Shown one piece after another: positions 14,952-24,405 of a DNA stretch of 40,943 nt. The notes beneath the pieces are model-generated. The model worked only from the letters and a program-made list of their open reading frames with translations. It did no database searches and was not told the origin of the DNA. The position numbers and the translations under genes are program-made. This DNA is from Pseudacidovorax intermedius (GTDB lineage: Bacteria; Pseudomonadota; Gammaproteobacteria; Burkholderiales; Burkholderiaceae_C), in contig NZ_QQAV01000020.1 in the NCBI RefSeq assembly GCF_003350475.1, positions 1-40,943 of the forward strand, written 5' to 3'. Each line of letters begins with the position of its first letter. The first letter of the stretch is position 1.

Positions 14952-15961
14952 GTACGGTGATCCCGCCGATGACGCTGGCTGCGCCACCTCGCACTCGCCC
15001 GTGGAAGCAGCTGCGTGCCGAGATCGTCCTGACGCTGGTGGGGCTTCTGGCCTTCATGCTGTTCCCGACGGACCTCGGGTTGCTGACCAACATGGCGACG
15101 ATGTCGATCTTCGCGCTTTCACTGAGCCTCGTGCTGGGACAGGCAGGCATCGCGACGCTCGGACAGGCCGCGCTGTACGGCACAGGAGCCTATGTCGCGG
15201 GCTGGACCGCGCTGTACCTGACGGCCGATCCGATCATCGGGCTGCTGCTCGGCGCACTGGGCGGCGGCTTGATCGCGCTGCTCAGCGGCGCGGTGATGCT
15301 GCGCTCGACCAAGCTCACGCTGGTCATGCTGACCATCGCCGTGGCGCAGTTGCTGCTCGAACTCGCCAACTGGGCCAGATGGCTCACCGGCGGCGACGAC
15401 GGACTTGCCGGATTCGAAGTCGCTCCGCTGTTCGGCATCTGGGAATTCAACTTCATGGGTCACACCGGCTACTTCTATGCGCTGGGTGCGCTGGTGCTGG
15501 TGTACTTCCTCGTGCGCAACCTGGTCGAGTCCCCCTTCGGCCTGACGGCCAGGGCGATACGGCAGGACCCGGGCCGCGTCCAGGCGCTGGGAGGCCGTGT
15601 CTACCTGCACCTTCTGGCCGTCTACACCGTCGGCGGCGTCGTGGCGGGCCTGGCGGGCGCGCTGACCGCACAAACCAGCAAAGTGGCCAATCTCTTCATG
15701 CTGGACTTCACGACGTCCGCCGGTGTCGTGGTCATGATCGTCCTGGGTGGCACACGCCGCCTTGCCGGTGCGGTGCTCGGCACGGTCGCATACATGACCA
15801 TCCACCACATCGCATCGACGTTGAATCCGTACCACTGGCTCTTCGTGATCGGCTCGATGCTGATCTTCGTGCTCGTCGTCCTGCCCGAAGGCCTGGTGGG
15901 ACTTCCGGACCGCGCCGTGGCAGTTGCCAAGCGTCTGCACCGCAGCGGAGGCACCCGATGA
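14948..15961 (+). CDS. ABC transporter permease, LivM type
   Basis: This 337-residue membrane protein has a cytoplasmic N-terminus of about 25 residues and then eight to ten hydrophobic segments. LivM signatures include SLSLVLGQAGIATLGQAALYG near residue 55 and the ATPase-coupling stretch FGLTARAIRQDPGRVQALG near residue 195. The ATG at 14948 overlaps the stop of the LivH-type gene, and its own TGA overlaps the next ATG, so the permease and ATPase genes are translationally coupled. It forms the translocation pore with the LivH-type subunit. Confidence 0.9.
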   Translation: MSTVIPPMTLAAPPRTRPWKQLRAEIVLTLVGLLAFMLFPTDLGLLTNMATMSIFALSLSLVLGQAGIATLGQAALYGTGAYVAGWTALYLTADPIIGLLLGALGGGLIALLSGAVMLRSTKLTLVMLTIAVAQLLLELANWARWLTGGDDGLAGFEVAPLFGIWEFNFMGHTGYFYALGALVLVYFLVRNLVESPFGLTARAIRQDPGRVQALGGRVYLHLLAVYTVGGVVAGLAGALTAQTSKVANLFMLDFTTSAGVVVMIVLGGTRRLAGAVLGTVAYMTIHHIASTLNPYHWLFVIGSMLIFVLVVLPEGLVGLPDRAVAVAKRLHRSGGTR

Positions 15962-16713
15962 CGCCCCGGCTGCACACCCACAACCTGTGCCATGCCTTCG
16001 GGGGCCTGGCTGTCACGCAGAACGTCACACTTTCGCTGCCGCAGGGCGCTCGAACGGCGCTGATCGGCCCGAACGGCGCGGGCAAGACCACGCTGGTCAA
16101 CCTGCTCAGCGGCGCGATCCGGCCGCGGTCAGGCGACATCCAGCTCGACGGCCGCTCGATCGTGCAGCTGCCGCAGTACGCACGCGTGCGCAACGGCATC
16201 GTTCGCACGTTCCAGATCAGCCGCCTGTTCAAGGAGCTGACCGTCGAGGACAACGTCAAGGTCGCTGTGCTGCAGCGGCTGCGTGCCTCCATGCAGTGGT
16301 GGCCCTCCCCGCGGCGCTCGGCGCGCGTACAAGAAGAGGTCCACGAGACCCTCGCCATGCTGGGCCTGCAGCCCTATGCGGACCGGGTGGTGGGGCGGCT
16401 GGCGCTCGGCGAGCAGCGGCTTGCCGAGATCGCGCTTGCGCTCGCCATGAAACCCGAAGTACTGCTTCTGGACGAGCCCGGCGCGGGCGTTCCGCAGGGA
16501 GAAGGCGGCCGCATCATGAGCGCCATCGAGCGCCTTCCGAAGGACCTGTCGGTCCTGCTCATCGAGCATGACATGGACCTGGTGTTCCGCTTCGCGACGC
16601 ACATCATCGTCCTGGTGGCCGGCGCAGTGATGGTGGAGGGGACGCCGCAGGAAGTCGCGGCCAACGAACAAGTCAAGCAGATCTACTTCGGACGAGACGG
16701 TCACCATGCCTAG
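15958..16713 (+). CDS. ABC transporter ATP-binding protein, LivG type
   Basis: This 251-residue ATPase has a Walker A (GPNGAGKTT) near residue 37, a LivG-type segment GIVRTFQISRLFKELTVEDN, the signature-like region LALGEQRLAEIALALA and a Walker B (VLLLDEPGAG). The signature LALGEQR replaces the canonical LSGGQ, as is common in LivG proteins. The C-terminal part ends with the family-typical region around EVAANEQVKQIYFG. Eight bases overlap the following LivF-type gene. It powers the importer together with that protein. Confidence 0.9.
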   Translation: MTPRLHTHNLCHAFGGLAVTQNVTLSLPQGARTALIGPNGAGKTTLVNLLSGAIRPRSGDIQLDGRSIVQLPQYARVRNGIVRTFQISRLFKELTVEDNVKVAVLQRLRASMQWWPSPRRSARVQEEVHETLAMLGLQPYADRVVGRLALGEQRLAEIALALAMKPEVLLLDEPGAGVPQGEGGRIMSAIERLPKDLSVLLIEHDMDLVFRFATHIIVLVAGAVMVEGTPQEVAANEQVKQIYFGRDGHHA

Positions 16714-17428
16714 CACCCCCATCGAACTTCGGTTCGACGACGTCACCACCGGCTACGCCGGTGTGCCCGTGGTCGAGCATCTGAGCTTCCGCGTGCGCGA
16801 AGGCGAGCGCCTGGGGCTGATCGGGCGCAACGGCGCCGGCAAGACGACGACGCTGGCGACCGCGATGGGCCTGGCCGATCTGATGAAGGGGCGCGTTCAT
16901 TTCGGCGGCCACGACATCAGCGGCGCCAGCACATTCGCTCGGGCCCGGGCCGGCCTGGGCTACGTACCGCAGAGCCGCGACATCTTCCCTTCGCTCACGG
17001 TGGAAGAGAACCTGCTGTCGGGCCTGCAGGGGCGCTCGGCCGCCACGGCCCTTCCCGAGGTCTATGCGTTGTTCCCACGGCTGAAGGAGCGGCGGCGCAA
17101 CGGTGGCACCCAACTGTCGGGCGGCGAGCAGCAGATGCTCTCCGTGGCGCGGGCGCTCGTCGGGCAGCCGCGCATCCTGCTGCTCGACGAGCCGCTCGAG
17201 GGCCTGGCCCCGATGGTGCGCGAGGAACTGATGGACGCGATCGTGCGGATGAGCGACCAGCTCGGAGTCGGCTGCGTCCTCGTGGAACAGCACGTCGACG
17301 TCGTGCTCGACTTTTCCACCGACGTCATCGTGCTGGAACGCGGCCTTGCCGCCTATTCCGGCCCTGCAGTCGCGCTTCGTCAGGAAGAGGAACTGCTGAA
17401 CCGCACCATCGGTATCCAGAAATGCTGA
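16706..17428 (+). CDS. ABC transporter ATP-binding protein, LivF type
   Basis: This 240-residue ATPase has a Walker A (GRNGAGKTT) near residue 40, the LivF-type GLGYVPQSRDIFPSLTVEENL, the signature LSGGEQQMLSVARAL near residue 136 and a Walker B (ILLLDEPLEGLAP). It is the last gene of the 12-gene rightward series that begins with the ferredoxin at 6668. No terminator-like hairpin with a T-run is visible in the 83 bp before the LysR gene, so readthrough into that gene is possible. Confidence 0.9.
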   Translation: MPSTPIELRFDDVTTGYAGVPVVEHLSFRVREGERLGLIGRNGAGKTTTLATAMGLADLMKGRVHFGGHDISGASTFARARAGLGYVPQSRDIFPSLTVEENLLSGLQGRSAATALPEVYALFPRLKERRRNGGTQLSGGEQQMLSVARALVGQPRILLLDEPLEGLAPMVREELMDAIVRMSDQLGVGCVLVEQHVDVVLDFSTDVIVLERGLAAYSGPAVALRQEEELLNRTIGIQKC

Positions 17429-17511
17429 GGTCGATCCGCACCCTTCGGCCGCGGCAACGGGTCAGGGCCCTTCTCTGCAGCGGCGGCTGATCCGTACAGC
17501 TGCGGTCGGCC

Positions 17512-18384
17512 ATGCAGAACCTTCGCGCTTTTCTGAGTCCGCTGCGCGCTTTCGATGCGGTTTACCGGACCAAGGGCGTGTCTCGGGCGGCCCAGCTGCT
17601 TCACGTCACCCCCGGGGCCGTGAGTCAGCAGATCAAGCAGCTCGAGGCCGGGCTGGGCGTGCAGCTGCTCCAGAAGTCCGGCCGCGTGATCGAGTTCACG
17701 GCAGTGGGCGAGCGGCTTGCCCACCGCGTCTGCGACGCCTTCGACCGCCTCCAGGACGCGCTTGGCGATCTGGCCGACGACCAGAGGCAGAAGAAGCTGC
17801 GCCTCAAGGTGACGCCCAGCCTGGCCATCCGCTGGCTTGTTCCTCGGCTGCATGGTTTTTATGCAAAGCACCCCGACATCGCCTTGGAAATTGCAACGAT
17901 CGCCATCGCCGATGACGTGCGGCTCGAAGGCGCCGATTGCGCCATACGCCATGGCATGGGCGAATGGGCCGACGTCGAGCTGGACCATCTCTTCGACGAC
18001 GAGTTCGTCCCGGTCTGCGCACCGGGCCAGGCCGGGCAGCTGCAGGCGCCTCGCGACCTGCTGCAGGCCAACCTGCTGCACTCCATGATGCGACCACAGG
18101 CGTGGCCGCTCTGGTTCGGTTCTGCCGGCCTTGCGGATCCCGCTCGCCCGCGCGGCATCACGCTGGCGAACGCCGCGCTGTGCTATCAGGCTGCTGCGGA
18201 CGGGCTGGGTGTCGCAATGGCGCAGCGCGCCTATGTCGCAGACGACCTGCGCACGGGTCGACTGGTCGTTGCCGTCGATCACTCGGCGCGGACGGAACTC
18301 GGCTACTACCTTGTCTGCGACCCGATCAAGGCCGCCACGGCGCCAGTGCAGCTCTTCAGAGACTGGATCCGGACGGTCCGCTAG
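17512..18384 (+). CDS. LysR-family transcriptional regulator (GcvA-like)
   Basis: This 290-residue protein has an N-terminal winged helix (FDAVYRTKGVSRAAQLLHVTPGAVSQQIKQLE, residues about 14-46) and a C-terminal type-2 periplasmic-like effector domain. The SPLRAFDAV start and the domain style resemble the GcvA/AmpR subgroup. LysR proteins usually activate neighbouring genes when an effector binds. It follows the importer genes by 83 bp and converges with the TctC-containing operon, 16 bp away. Candidate sites are the palindrome at 6570-6580 and the tandem repeat at 24850-24892, whose TTAG-N5-CTAA core fits the T-N11-A LysR box. Which operon it serves is unknown. Confidence 0.85.
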   Translation: MQNLRAFLSPLRAFDAVYRTKGVSRAAQLLHVTPGAVSQQIKQLEAGLGVQLLQKSGRVIEFTAVGERLAHRVCDAFDRLQDALGDLADDQRQKKLRLKVTPSLAIRWLVPRLHGFYAKHPDIALEIATIAIADDVRLEGADCAIRHGMGEWADVELDHLFDDEFVPVCAPGQAGQLQAPRDLLQANLLHSMMRPQAWPLWFGSAGLADPARPRGITLANAALCYQAAADGLGVAMAQRAYVADDLRTGRLVVAVDHSARTELGYYLVCDPIKAATAPVQLFRDWIRTVR

Positions 18385-18400
18385 GCGCGCTGCGGCGCCG

Positions 18401-19384
18401 CTAGTCGGCCTTGAAGTCCGAGGCCCTGACGACAGGCTCCCAGAATGCCCGCATCTCGCCGAACCTTGCACGGGCATCGGCGGGCGAGCTTCCGGTGTTC
18501 ACGAAACCGAGCGTCCGGATCTTCTTCGCAAACTGATCGGCTGCGGCCGCCCTTCGCACGGCATCACTCCATTCGGCGATGACGGGTGCCGGCGTGCCAG
18601 GCGCCAGGCAGATGGCCAGCACGCCGACCGTGGTGAGCTCCTTGCGACCCAGCTCAGAGAAGGTCGGCACGTCCGGCAGGAGCGCGGAGCGCTGGGCCGA
18701 GGTGACGGCGAGCACGCGCAATTTGCCGGCCTCGTGGTGCTGCGCGAAGTCCCCGACCGTGGACGTGCCCGCGGCAATATTGGCGCCGGCCAGGTTCACG
18801 ATCATCGGGGCTGCGCCTTGGAAAGGGACGTCCTGCAGCGGCGTACCGATGATCTTGCCGATCTGCAGCCCCAGGAAATGCGTAGGACCGCCAGACGCCG
18901 CATGACCGAAGTTGGCACCTTCGGGATGTGCGCGCACCCATTGTGCATATTCGCCGAAGGTCTTCACGGGCGATGAGGAAGGAACGGCCAGCGCCATCGC
19001 AAACTCGACCACCGTCGATACCGGCAGGATGTCCCGCTGCGGGTCGTAGTTGAGCTTGTTGAAGACGAAGGGATAGATCGACGCAAGGAAGTCGGGACAC
19101 AGCATGGCGACGCTGCCGTCCGTGGGGGCGGCGCGCATCGCATCGATGGCGATTTTTCCTCCGGCGCCCGGCTTGTTCTCCACCACCACTGCACGGTGGA
19201 GCGAGTCATCCAGCTGATCTGCAAGCGCACGCGTCACCACGTCGAGAGTGCCGCCGGCAGAAAAGCCCACCAGTATCCTGGCCGGTGGCCGACCGGCTTG
19301 CTGAGCGACGACCGGCGGTGCGCCGAGGAAGGCCGCGATGGCGAGTGCGAGGCTACAGCGCAAGAAAGCCGGGGGTGTCTTCAC
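18401..19384 (-). CDS. TctC/Bug-family periplasmic binding protein
   Basis: This 327-residue protein has a cleavable signal peptide (about residues 1-27, ending near VVAQQA) and the Bug fold, with motifs ARILVGFSAGGTLDVVTRAL and VVVENKPGAGGKIA. Bug proteins bind small carboxylates. The start is taken as GTG at 19384, because GGAG lies seven bases upstream and the signal peptide then begins MKTPPAFLRC. It is last in the leftward operon, 111 bp after the hydratase gene. No TctA or TctB permease genes are nearby, so it is an orphan binding protein like most Bug proteins. The ligand is unknown. Confidence 0.87.
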   Translation of the reverse strand: MKTPPAFLRCSLALAIAAFLGAPPVVAQQAGRPPARILVGFSAGGTLDVVTRALADQLDDSLHRAVVVENKPGAGGKIAIDAMRAAPTDGSVAMLCPDFLASIYPFVFNKLNYDPQRDILPVSTVVEFAMALAVPSSSPVKTFGEYAQWVRAHPEGANFGHAASGGPTHFLGLQIGKIIGTPLQDVPFQGAAPMIVNLAGANIAAGTSTVGDFAQHHEAGKLRVLAVTSAQRSALLPDVPTFSELGRKELTTVGVLAICLAPGTPAPVIAEWSDAVRRAAAADQFAKKIRTLGFVNTGSSPADARARFGEMRAFWEPVVRASDFKAD

Positions 19385-19495
19385 GGGGTGCTCCAGGAGG
19401 AAGGTCGGATCGGCTGTCCGAATGCAGGCCGATTCAGGTGGCGCGGACAAGCGGTGACGTCTTCGTCGGCCCCTGCCGTACTTCAGTCGAAGAAC

Positions 19496-20272
19496 TCAGC
19501 GGCCCCGGAACACCGGAGCGCGCTTCTCGGCGAAGGCGCGGCGTCCCTCAAGCCGGTCCTCGCTGTCTCGCAGCAGCCCGAAAGCCTGGCGTTCCAGCGC
19601 CAGCCCGCCGGCAAGAGGCAGCTCTCGCCCATTGATCGCGAGCCGCTTGGCGGCCGTCATTGCCAGCGGGGCATTGGCCGCCATCGCGCGTGCGATCCGG
19701 ATGGCCGTGTCCTGCAACGCAGGAAGCGGCACCACCTTGCTGACCAGGCCGATCCGCAGTGCCTCGGCGGCATCGATGCGCTCACCCGTCAGCAGCATCC
19801 ACATGGCATCGGACTGACCCACCGCGCGGATCAGGCGCTGTGTGCCGCCAGCCCCCGGGATGCTGCCGACACGCACCTCCGGCAGGCCGAACTGGGCGTT
19901 GTCCGAGCAGATGCGGATATCCGCCAGCAGGGCCAGTTCGAGTCCGCCGCCGAGGGCATAGCCGTTGATCGCCGCCACGACGGGCTTGTCGGTATGCAGC
20001 GTGCCGAAGTTGAAGTGCCGGCTGCCGCCGCGAAAGACTTCGCGGGCGACGCCATCCGCTGACGGCATCGTCTTCTTGAGGTCCGCACCCGTGCAGAAGG
20101 CACGCTCACCCGCACCGGTGAGCACGAGCACGCGGACGTCCTCGTTGTTGGAGACTTCATCCCAGATGCTGAGCAGCTGCTCGTTGGATTCCGGGTCGAT
20201 GGCGTTCATGGCCTCGGGCCGGTTCAGGGTGACGATGGCGACGCCATCCTGGACTGTGTAGATGATGGGCAT
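19496..20272 (-). CDS. enoyl-CoA hydratase/isomerase (crotonase family)
   Basis: This 258-residue crotonase-fold protein has the oxyanion-hole segments AFCTGADL and [11 protein letters not shown]. Both catalytic glutamates of true hydratases are present at E112 and E132 ([16 protein letters not shown], 20 residues apart as in the rat enzyme), so water addition to a 2-enoyl-CoA is the likely reaction. It is encoded 12 bp downstream of the CoA-transferase gene. Together with the SDR and thiolase it would make a complete hydratase, dehydrogenase and thiolase sequence. The natural acyl group is unknown. Confidence 0.88.
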   Translation of the reverse strand: MPIIYTVQDGVAIVTLNRPEAMNAIDPESNEQLLSIWDEVSNNEDVRVLVLTGAGERAFCTGADLKKTMPSADGVAREVFRGGSRHFNFGTLHTDKPVVAAINGYALGGGLELALLADIRICSDNAQFGLPEVRVGSIPGAGGTQRLIRAVGQSDAMWMLLTGERIDAAEALRIGLVSKVVPLPALQDTAIRIARAMAANAPLAMTAAKRLAINGRELPLAGGLALERQAFGLLRDSEDRLEGRRAFAEKRAPVFRGR

Positions 20273-20284
20273 GGGTATCGTTGT

Positions 20285-21475
20285 TCAGGTGAGTGAAGGG
20301 CTGGCGGGGGCCACCGGATCGATGGCGATGGCTGACATGCCCAGCTCGGCGAGCACCTCGCGCGTGTGCTCGCCCAGCGTGGGTGCGGCGCGGCGCGCAG
20401 CCGGCCGCTCGCCCACCGCGCCGAGCACGCTGCGCGGCAACGTCAACGCGCCGGCGACGGGATGCTGCACGCGCTCCGCGAGTTCCGCCTCGGCAAAGGC
20501 GTGGGACTGCGACACCTCGGCATAGTCGTTGATGGGGCCGCAGATGATGTCCACCGCGGCAAACTTCTCGAGCCAGTAGGCGCGTGGATGCGGGACCATG
20601 TGCATCTGCAGCAAGTCCAGCAGCGCCTGGCGGTGCTGCAACCGGCTCTTGTTCTCGGCGAAGCGCGGATCGCAGGCGAGTTCCGGAGCACCGATGACGG
20701 TACACAGGGCCTGCCACCGGGCAGGGTGATAGGCCGCCACCATGATCCACCCGTCGGCGCAGCGCAGCGCCTCGTTGGGCGTCGAATACGGGGCCGCGTT
20801 GCCTTGCGGCCCGGGCACAACGCCGTCCGCGAAGTAGGACGCGAAGCTCACGTGCTGCAGCGCGATGGCGCTGGCGAACATGCTGGCCTCGACGTGCTGA
20901 CCCTTGCCGGTGCGCAGGCGGTCTTGAAGAGCGGCCAGCACCGAGATGGCTGCAAGCGATCCGGTGACCAGGTCGACGACCGGCACCGGCACCTTGCACG
21001 GCTCGCCATTTGGCGCGCCGGTGACGCTCATCAGACCGCTCACGGCCTGCAGCACGCCATCCACACCGGGCAAGTCCTTGCTGGCACCCTGCTGGCCGTA
21101 GGCCGAAACCGAGCAGTAGATGAGCCGCGGGTTGTCCGCGGACACCGTGGCGTAGTCCAGCCCGAAGCGCGCCATCACGCCGGGACGGAAACTCTCGACC
21201 AGCACATCGGCCTGCGCGATCAGTTTCTGCGCGGCCTTCCGGTGCGACGGCTGCTTCAGGTCCAGCACGATGCCGCGCTTGTTGCGATTCAGCGCCAGGA
21301 ACGGGACGCCCTCCCCGTTGACCCATGGTGAAAGGGCGCGGGAGAGATCGCCGCTGGGCGCCTCGACCTTCACCACATCGGCGCCGAGGTCGGCCAGACA
21401 CAAGGTGCAGGTCGGACCGGCCATGACCTGGGTGAAGTCGATGACCCTCAAGCCCTGGAGAGCGTTTGCCAGCAT
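20285..21475 (-). CDS. class III CoA-transferase (CaiB/BaiF family)
   Basis: This 396-residue protein has the family opening LQGLRVIDFTQVMAGP, then LGADVVKVEAP and the nucleotide-contacting LNRNKRGIVLDLK. D168 (VPVVDLVTG) matches the catalytic aspartate that forms the mixed anhydride and glutamyl/aspartyl-CoA intermediates in formyl-CoA transferase. Family members move CoA between carboxylic acids such as succinate, carnitine, oxalate or benzylsuccinate. In this operon it would activate an incoming acid using an acyl-CoA donor. It starts one base after the end of the upstream TctC gene, an arrangement that suggests uptake and activation of the same compound. Confidence 0.9.
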   Translation of the reverse strand: MLANALQGLRVIDFTQVMAGPTCTLCLADLGADVVKVEAPSGDLSRALSPWVNGEGVPFLALNRNKRGIVLDLKQPSHRKAAQKLIAQADVLVESFRPGVMARFGLDYATVSADNPRLIYCSVSAYGQQGASKDLPGVDGVLQAVSGLMSVTGAPNGEPCKVPVPVVDLVTGSLAAISVLAALQDRLRTGKGQHVEASMFASAIALQHVSFASYFADGVVPGPQGNAAPYSTPNEALRCADGWIMVAAYHPARWQALCTVIGAPELACDPRFAENKSRLQHRQALLDLLQMHMVPHPRAYWLEKFAAVDIICGPINDYAEVSQSHAFAEAELAERVQHPVAGALTLPRSVLGAVGERPAARRAAPTLGEHTREVLAELGMSAIAIDPVAPASPSLT

Positions 21476-21476
21476 C

Positions 21477-22445
21477 CTAGGAACCCATCTGGATGTTGTT
21501 GGCGCGGATGACCGGCTCCCATTTGGCCCGTTCCGATCGCAACATGCGGCGGTACACGTCCCGGGTCACCGCCATGGGCTCCAGCCCCGCCGCGGTGAGC
21601 GCTGCGCGGACGTCGTGGTCCTGGACGGCCTTGGTGATGCCGGCATGCAGGCGTTCCACGACAGGCTGTGGCACCCCGCTCGCCACACAGATGTCGTACC
21701 AGTAACTCGCGTCATACCCGGCGAGGCCGCCTTCGGCCAGCGTCGGTATGTCGGGCGCCAGCCCGGAGCGTTGCGAGCTTCCCACGCCGAGAACCTTCAA
21801 CTGACCGCTTCGGGCAAACTGAATTGCCGTCGACAGTCCGACGATGGCCAACGGCAGGTGCCCACCGACGACATCCTGAACGGCGGGCGCAGTGCCGCGA
21901 TAGCCCACGTGCGTCATCTGCAGACCGGCCATCGAGGCGAACAGCACCCCGGCAAGATGATGTGGCGTTGCGGGACCGGGCGTGCCGAAACTCAATCCAG
22001 GGTGCTGCTTCACATAGGCGATGAGCTCGGCCACGTTTCCAGCGGGCACCTTGTTGCTCGCGACCAGAACAATCGGCACGCTCGCCAGCGGTGCGACCTG
22101 CACCAGTTCTGTCGCAGCATCGAATGGCAGTTTGCTGTTGAGAAGGTTCAGCAGCGATGTAACGCCGGAGCCTGTCGTCAACACGTATCCATCAGGCTTG
22201 CTGCGCAGGAGCTCGATGTAAGCCAGTGCAGCCCCGCCCCCAGGCTTGTTTTCAACGATGATCGGCTGACCCAACTGCTCGCTGAGCTTCTTCATCACCA
22301 CGCGCGCCGCCAGATCGGTGCCTCCACCGGCGGTATAGGGAACGAGCAATCGGAGTTGCCGGGCCGGATACTCCTGCGCAAACGCCGAGGCCACCGATGC
22401 CGGCCCCAGCGCAGCGAGAGACTGGATAAGTTTTCTGCGATTCAT
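21477..22445 (-). CDS. TctC/Bug-family periplasmic binding protein (second copy, divergent)
   Basis: This 322-residue protein starts MNRRKLIQSLAALGPASVAS and has a signal peptide of about 24 residues that resembles a weak Tat or Sec signal. It shows the Bug motifs LRLLVPYTAGGGTDLAARVV and IIVENKPGGGAALAY. It is clearly different from the other copy at 18401-19384, so this is not a recent tandem duplication. The start at 22445 is chosen from the signal peptide; a longer open frame upstream only shadows the SDR gene. A single base separates its stop from the CoA-transferase start. Ligand unknown; carboxylates are typical. Confidence 0.87.
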   Translation of the reverse strand: MNRRKLIQSLAALGPASVASAFAQEYPARQLRLLVPYTAGGGTDLAARVVMKKLSEQLGQPIIVENKPGGGAALAYIELLRSKPDGYVLTTGSGVTSLLNLLNSKLPFDAATELVQVAPLASVPIVLVASNKVPAGNVAELIAYVKQHPGLSFGTPGPATPHHLAGVLFASMAGLQMTHVGYRGTAPAVQDVVGGHLPLAIVGLSTAIQFARSGQLKVLGVGSSQRSGLAPDIPTLAEGGLAGYDASYWYDICVASGVPQPVVERLHAGITKAVQDHDVRAALTAAGLEPMAVTRDVYRRMLRSERAKWEPVIRANNIQMGS

Positions 22446-22471
22446 TCCGGCCCCGCCGATGTCGTTGGGCT

Positions 22472-23263
22472 TCAGACGGAAGGACTGCTCAGACTGCGGC
22501 CGCCACAGACGTACAGCAGCTGGCCCGTGATGTAGCTCGACCCGGGCTCCGCAAAGAAGCGCACCGCGCGGGCGATGTCCTGCGGCTGGCCGATGCGGTC
22601 CATCGGCACGGTCTTGTGCAGGCTCTGCCGCACGTCCTCGGTGAGCGTGGCGAACAGCGGCGTCTCCACGATGCCAGGCGCCACAGCGTTGACGGTGATG
22701 CCCTTGCGCGCATATTCGAGCGCCAGCGAGCGTGTCAGGCTCACCACGGCGCCCTTGGAGGCCGAGTAGGCCGCCTGGCCGCGGTTGCCCAGCCATGCGC
22801 GAGAACCGATGTTGATGATGCGTCCAAAGCGGTTCTGCGCCATCTGCGGAAGGACCGCCTTCGCACAGATGAACTGCGAGGTCAGGTTGATCTCGATCAC
22901 GCGGCTCCAGAACGCAAGATCCATCTTGGAGACCAGCTTGTCGCCGCCGATGCCGGCGTTGTTGACCAGGACGTCGATGCGTTCATGCGACGCCAGCAGC
23001 CGCGCCACCGCCGCCTCCACCTGGTCCACGGAACTGACGTCGACCTTGAAGGTGCTCACGTCCGCCCCTTCGCTCGACAACGTGCGCCTGGCCTCCTCCA
23101 GCGCGGCATCGTCGAAGTCCCACAGTGCGAGGCGGCACCCCGCCTGTGCCAGCTCGCGCGCAATGCCGAGGCCGATGCCCTTGGCGCCACCGGTCACGAC
23201 GGCGACGAGGCCGTGCAGCGAGGTGGGCGTGATGATGTCTGTCGGGTTCATGGAGAGGGCCAT
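22472..23263 (-). CDS. short-chain dehydrogenase/reductase, probable 3-hydroxyacyl-CoA dehydrogenase
   Basis: This 263-residue SDR has the NAD-binding TGGAKGIGLG near residue 25, NNAGIGG near residue 103 and a catalytic S-Y-K set (INIGSR and YSASK). D53 in LALWDFDD suggests NAD and not NADP. Position between a hydratase and a thiolase suggests it oxidises the 3-hydroxyacyl-CoA, as BbsC/BbsD do in benzylsuccinate degradation. The ATG at 23263 shares one base with the TGA of the thiolase gene. An ATG four codons further in is equally possible, and neither has a clear ribosome binding site. Confidence 0.87.
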   Translation of the reverse strand: MALSMNPTDIITPTSLHGLVAVVTGGAKGIGLGIARELAQAGCRLALWDFDDAALEEARRTLSSEGADVSTFKVDVSSVDQVEAAVARLLASHERIDVLVNNAGIGGDKLVSKMDLAFWSRVIEINLTSQFICAKAVLPQMAQNRFGRIINIGSRAWLGNRGQAAYSASKGAVVSLTRSLALEYARKGITVNAVAPGIVETPLFATLTEDVRQSLHKTVPMDRIGQPQDIARAVRFFAEPGSSYITGQLLYVCGGRSLSSPSV

Positions 23264-24399
23264 CACAGCGAAAGAATGTTGATCGAGCAGGCGGCGTGGT
23301 CGACGCCCCAGATACCGCCGCCGGTGACCTGCGTGAGGCCGATGCGTGCGTCCTGCACTTGGCGCGCGCCGGCACGGCCTTGCAGTTGTTCGCAGACTTC
23401 CACCACCTGTGCGACACCGGTCGCGCCCGGCGGGTGCCCCTTGGCGATCAGTCCGCCGCTGGGGTTGACCGGCACGCGGCCGCCCAGAGTGGTTGCGCCG
23501 CTCCTCAGCAGGCTTGCCGCTTCGCCGCGCTTGCAGAGGCCAAGCGCCTCGTAGTACAGCAGCTCGGAAATGGTGAACGCGTCGTGCACTTCCAGCAGGC
23601 TGAGGTCCTCAGGCCCGATGCCGGCCTGCTCGTAGGCCAGCCTGGCGGCACGCGCGGTGATCTCGGCCTCGGTCATGTCGACCGGTGTGGTCTCGAACAA
23701 GCCGGACTGCACCACGGACGCCAGAACACGCACCGGCTTGGCGACGCCCCTGGAGGGTTTGGTCGTGAGCACGAGGGCAGCGGCGCCGTCCACCACGGCG
23801 GGGCAGCACTGCAGCAGCGTGAGCGGCTCAGCCACGGGACGCGACGCCAGAACCTCGTCGCGGCTCGCGAGCTTGGCAAACTTGGCGATGGGATTCAGGA
23901 CGCCATGCTTGCGGTTCTTGACCGAGATGTCCGCCAGCGTCGTCAGGTCGAGGCCGTGGTCGTGCATGTAGCGCCGGGCCCGCATGGCGTACAGGGCGGG
24001 CATGATCATGCCGCGTCGGTTGTTCCAGTCCTTCTGGCTGAGTTGCAGCGGGCCGCCGCCCAGGCTGCTCAGATGGTCCATGCCGAACACTACGACGGTG
24101 TCGTACTGGCCGACCTTGAGCGCCTGCAGTGCGAGATTCAGCGCGGTGGCTCCGCTGGAGCAGGCGTTGTCCACGTTGTAGACCGCGCCGCCGCTGGCGT
24201 GCAGTTCGCGCAAGGCGCGCTGCCCGGGCAGCATCGCGCCGAGCGCGTTGCCGCAGTAGAACGCCTGAACCTCGGACAGCGGTGTGCCGGCATCGGCCAG
24301 CGCATCGAGGATGGCCGCCTGGGCCATGGCCTCTTCGGTCAGCTCGGGAAAGCGACCGAAGTCAGTGATGCCAACGCCGGTGATCAGTGGTTGCTTCAT
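23263..24399 (-). CDS. thiolase-fold acyltransferase (SCP-x/lipid-transfer type)
   Basis: This 378-residue protein belongs to the SCP-x-like thiolase group that works with a DUF35/OB-fold partner. The acyl-accepting cysteine is C80 (VDNACSSGATALNLA). The other conserved sites are LLEVHDAFTISEL near residue 270 and the histidine in GGLIAKGHPPGATG near residue 330. The usual second C-terminal cysteine (CxG) is replaced by the GGGIWGVDHAAC region, as is common in this group. Its partner DUF35 gene ends six bases upstream. Thiolytic cleavage of a 3-oxoacyl-CoA is expected, as in the BbsAB thiolase; the reverse or an aldolase-type reaction is also known in this group. Confidence 0.87.
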   Translation of the reverse strand: MKQPLITGVGITDFGRFPELTEEAMAQAAILDALADAGTPLSEVQAFYCGNALGAMLPGQRALRELHASGGAVYNVDNACSSGATALNLALQALKVGQYDTVVVFGMDHLSSLGGGPLQLSQKDWNNRRGMIMPALYAMRARRYMHDHGLDLTTLADISVKNRKHGVLNPIAKFAKLASRDEVLASRPVAEPLTLLQCCPAVVDGAAALVLTTKPSRGVAKPVRVLASVVQSGLFETTPVDMTEAEITARAARLAYEQAGIGPEDLSLLEVHDAFTISELLYYEALGLCKRGEAASLLRSGATTLGGRVPVNPSGGLIAKGHPPGATGVAQVVEVCEQLQGRAGARQVQDARIGLTQVTGGGIWGVDHAACSINILSL

Positions 24400-24405
24400 G
24401 GGGCA

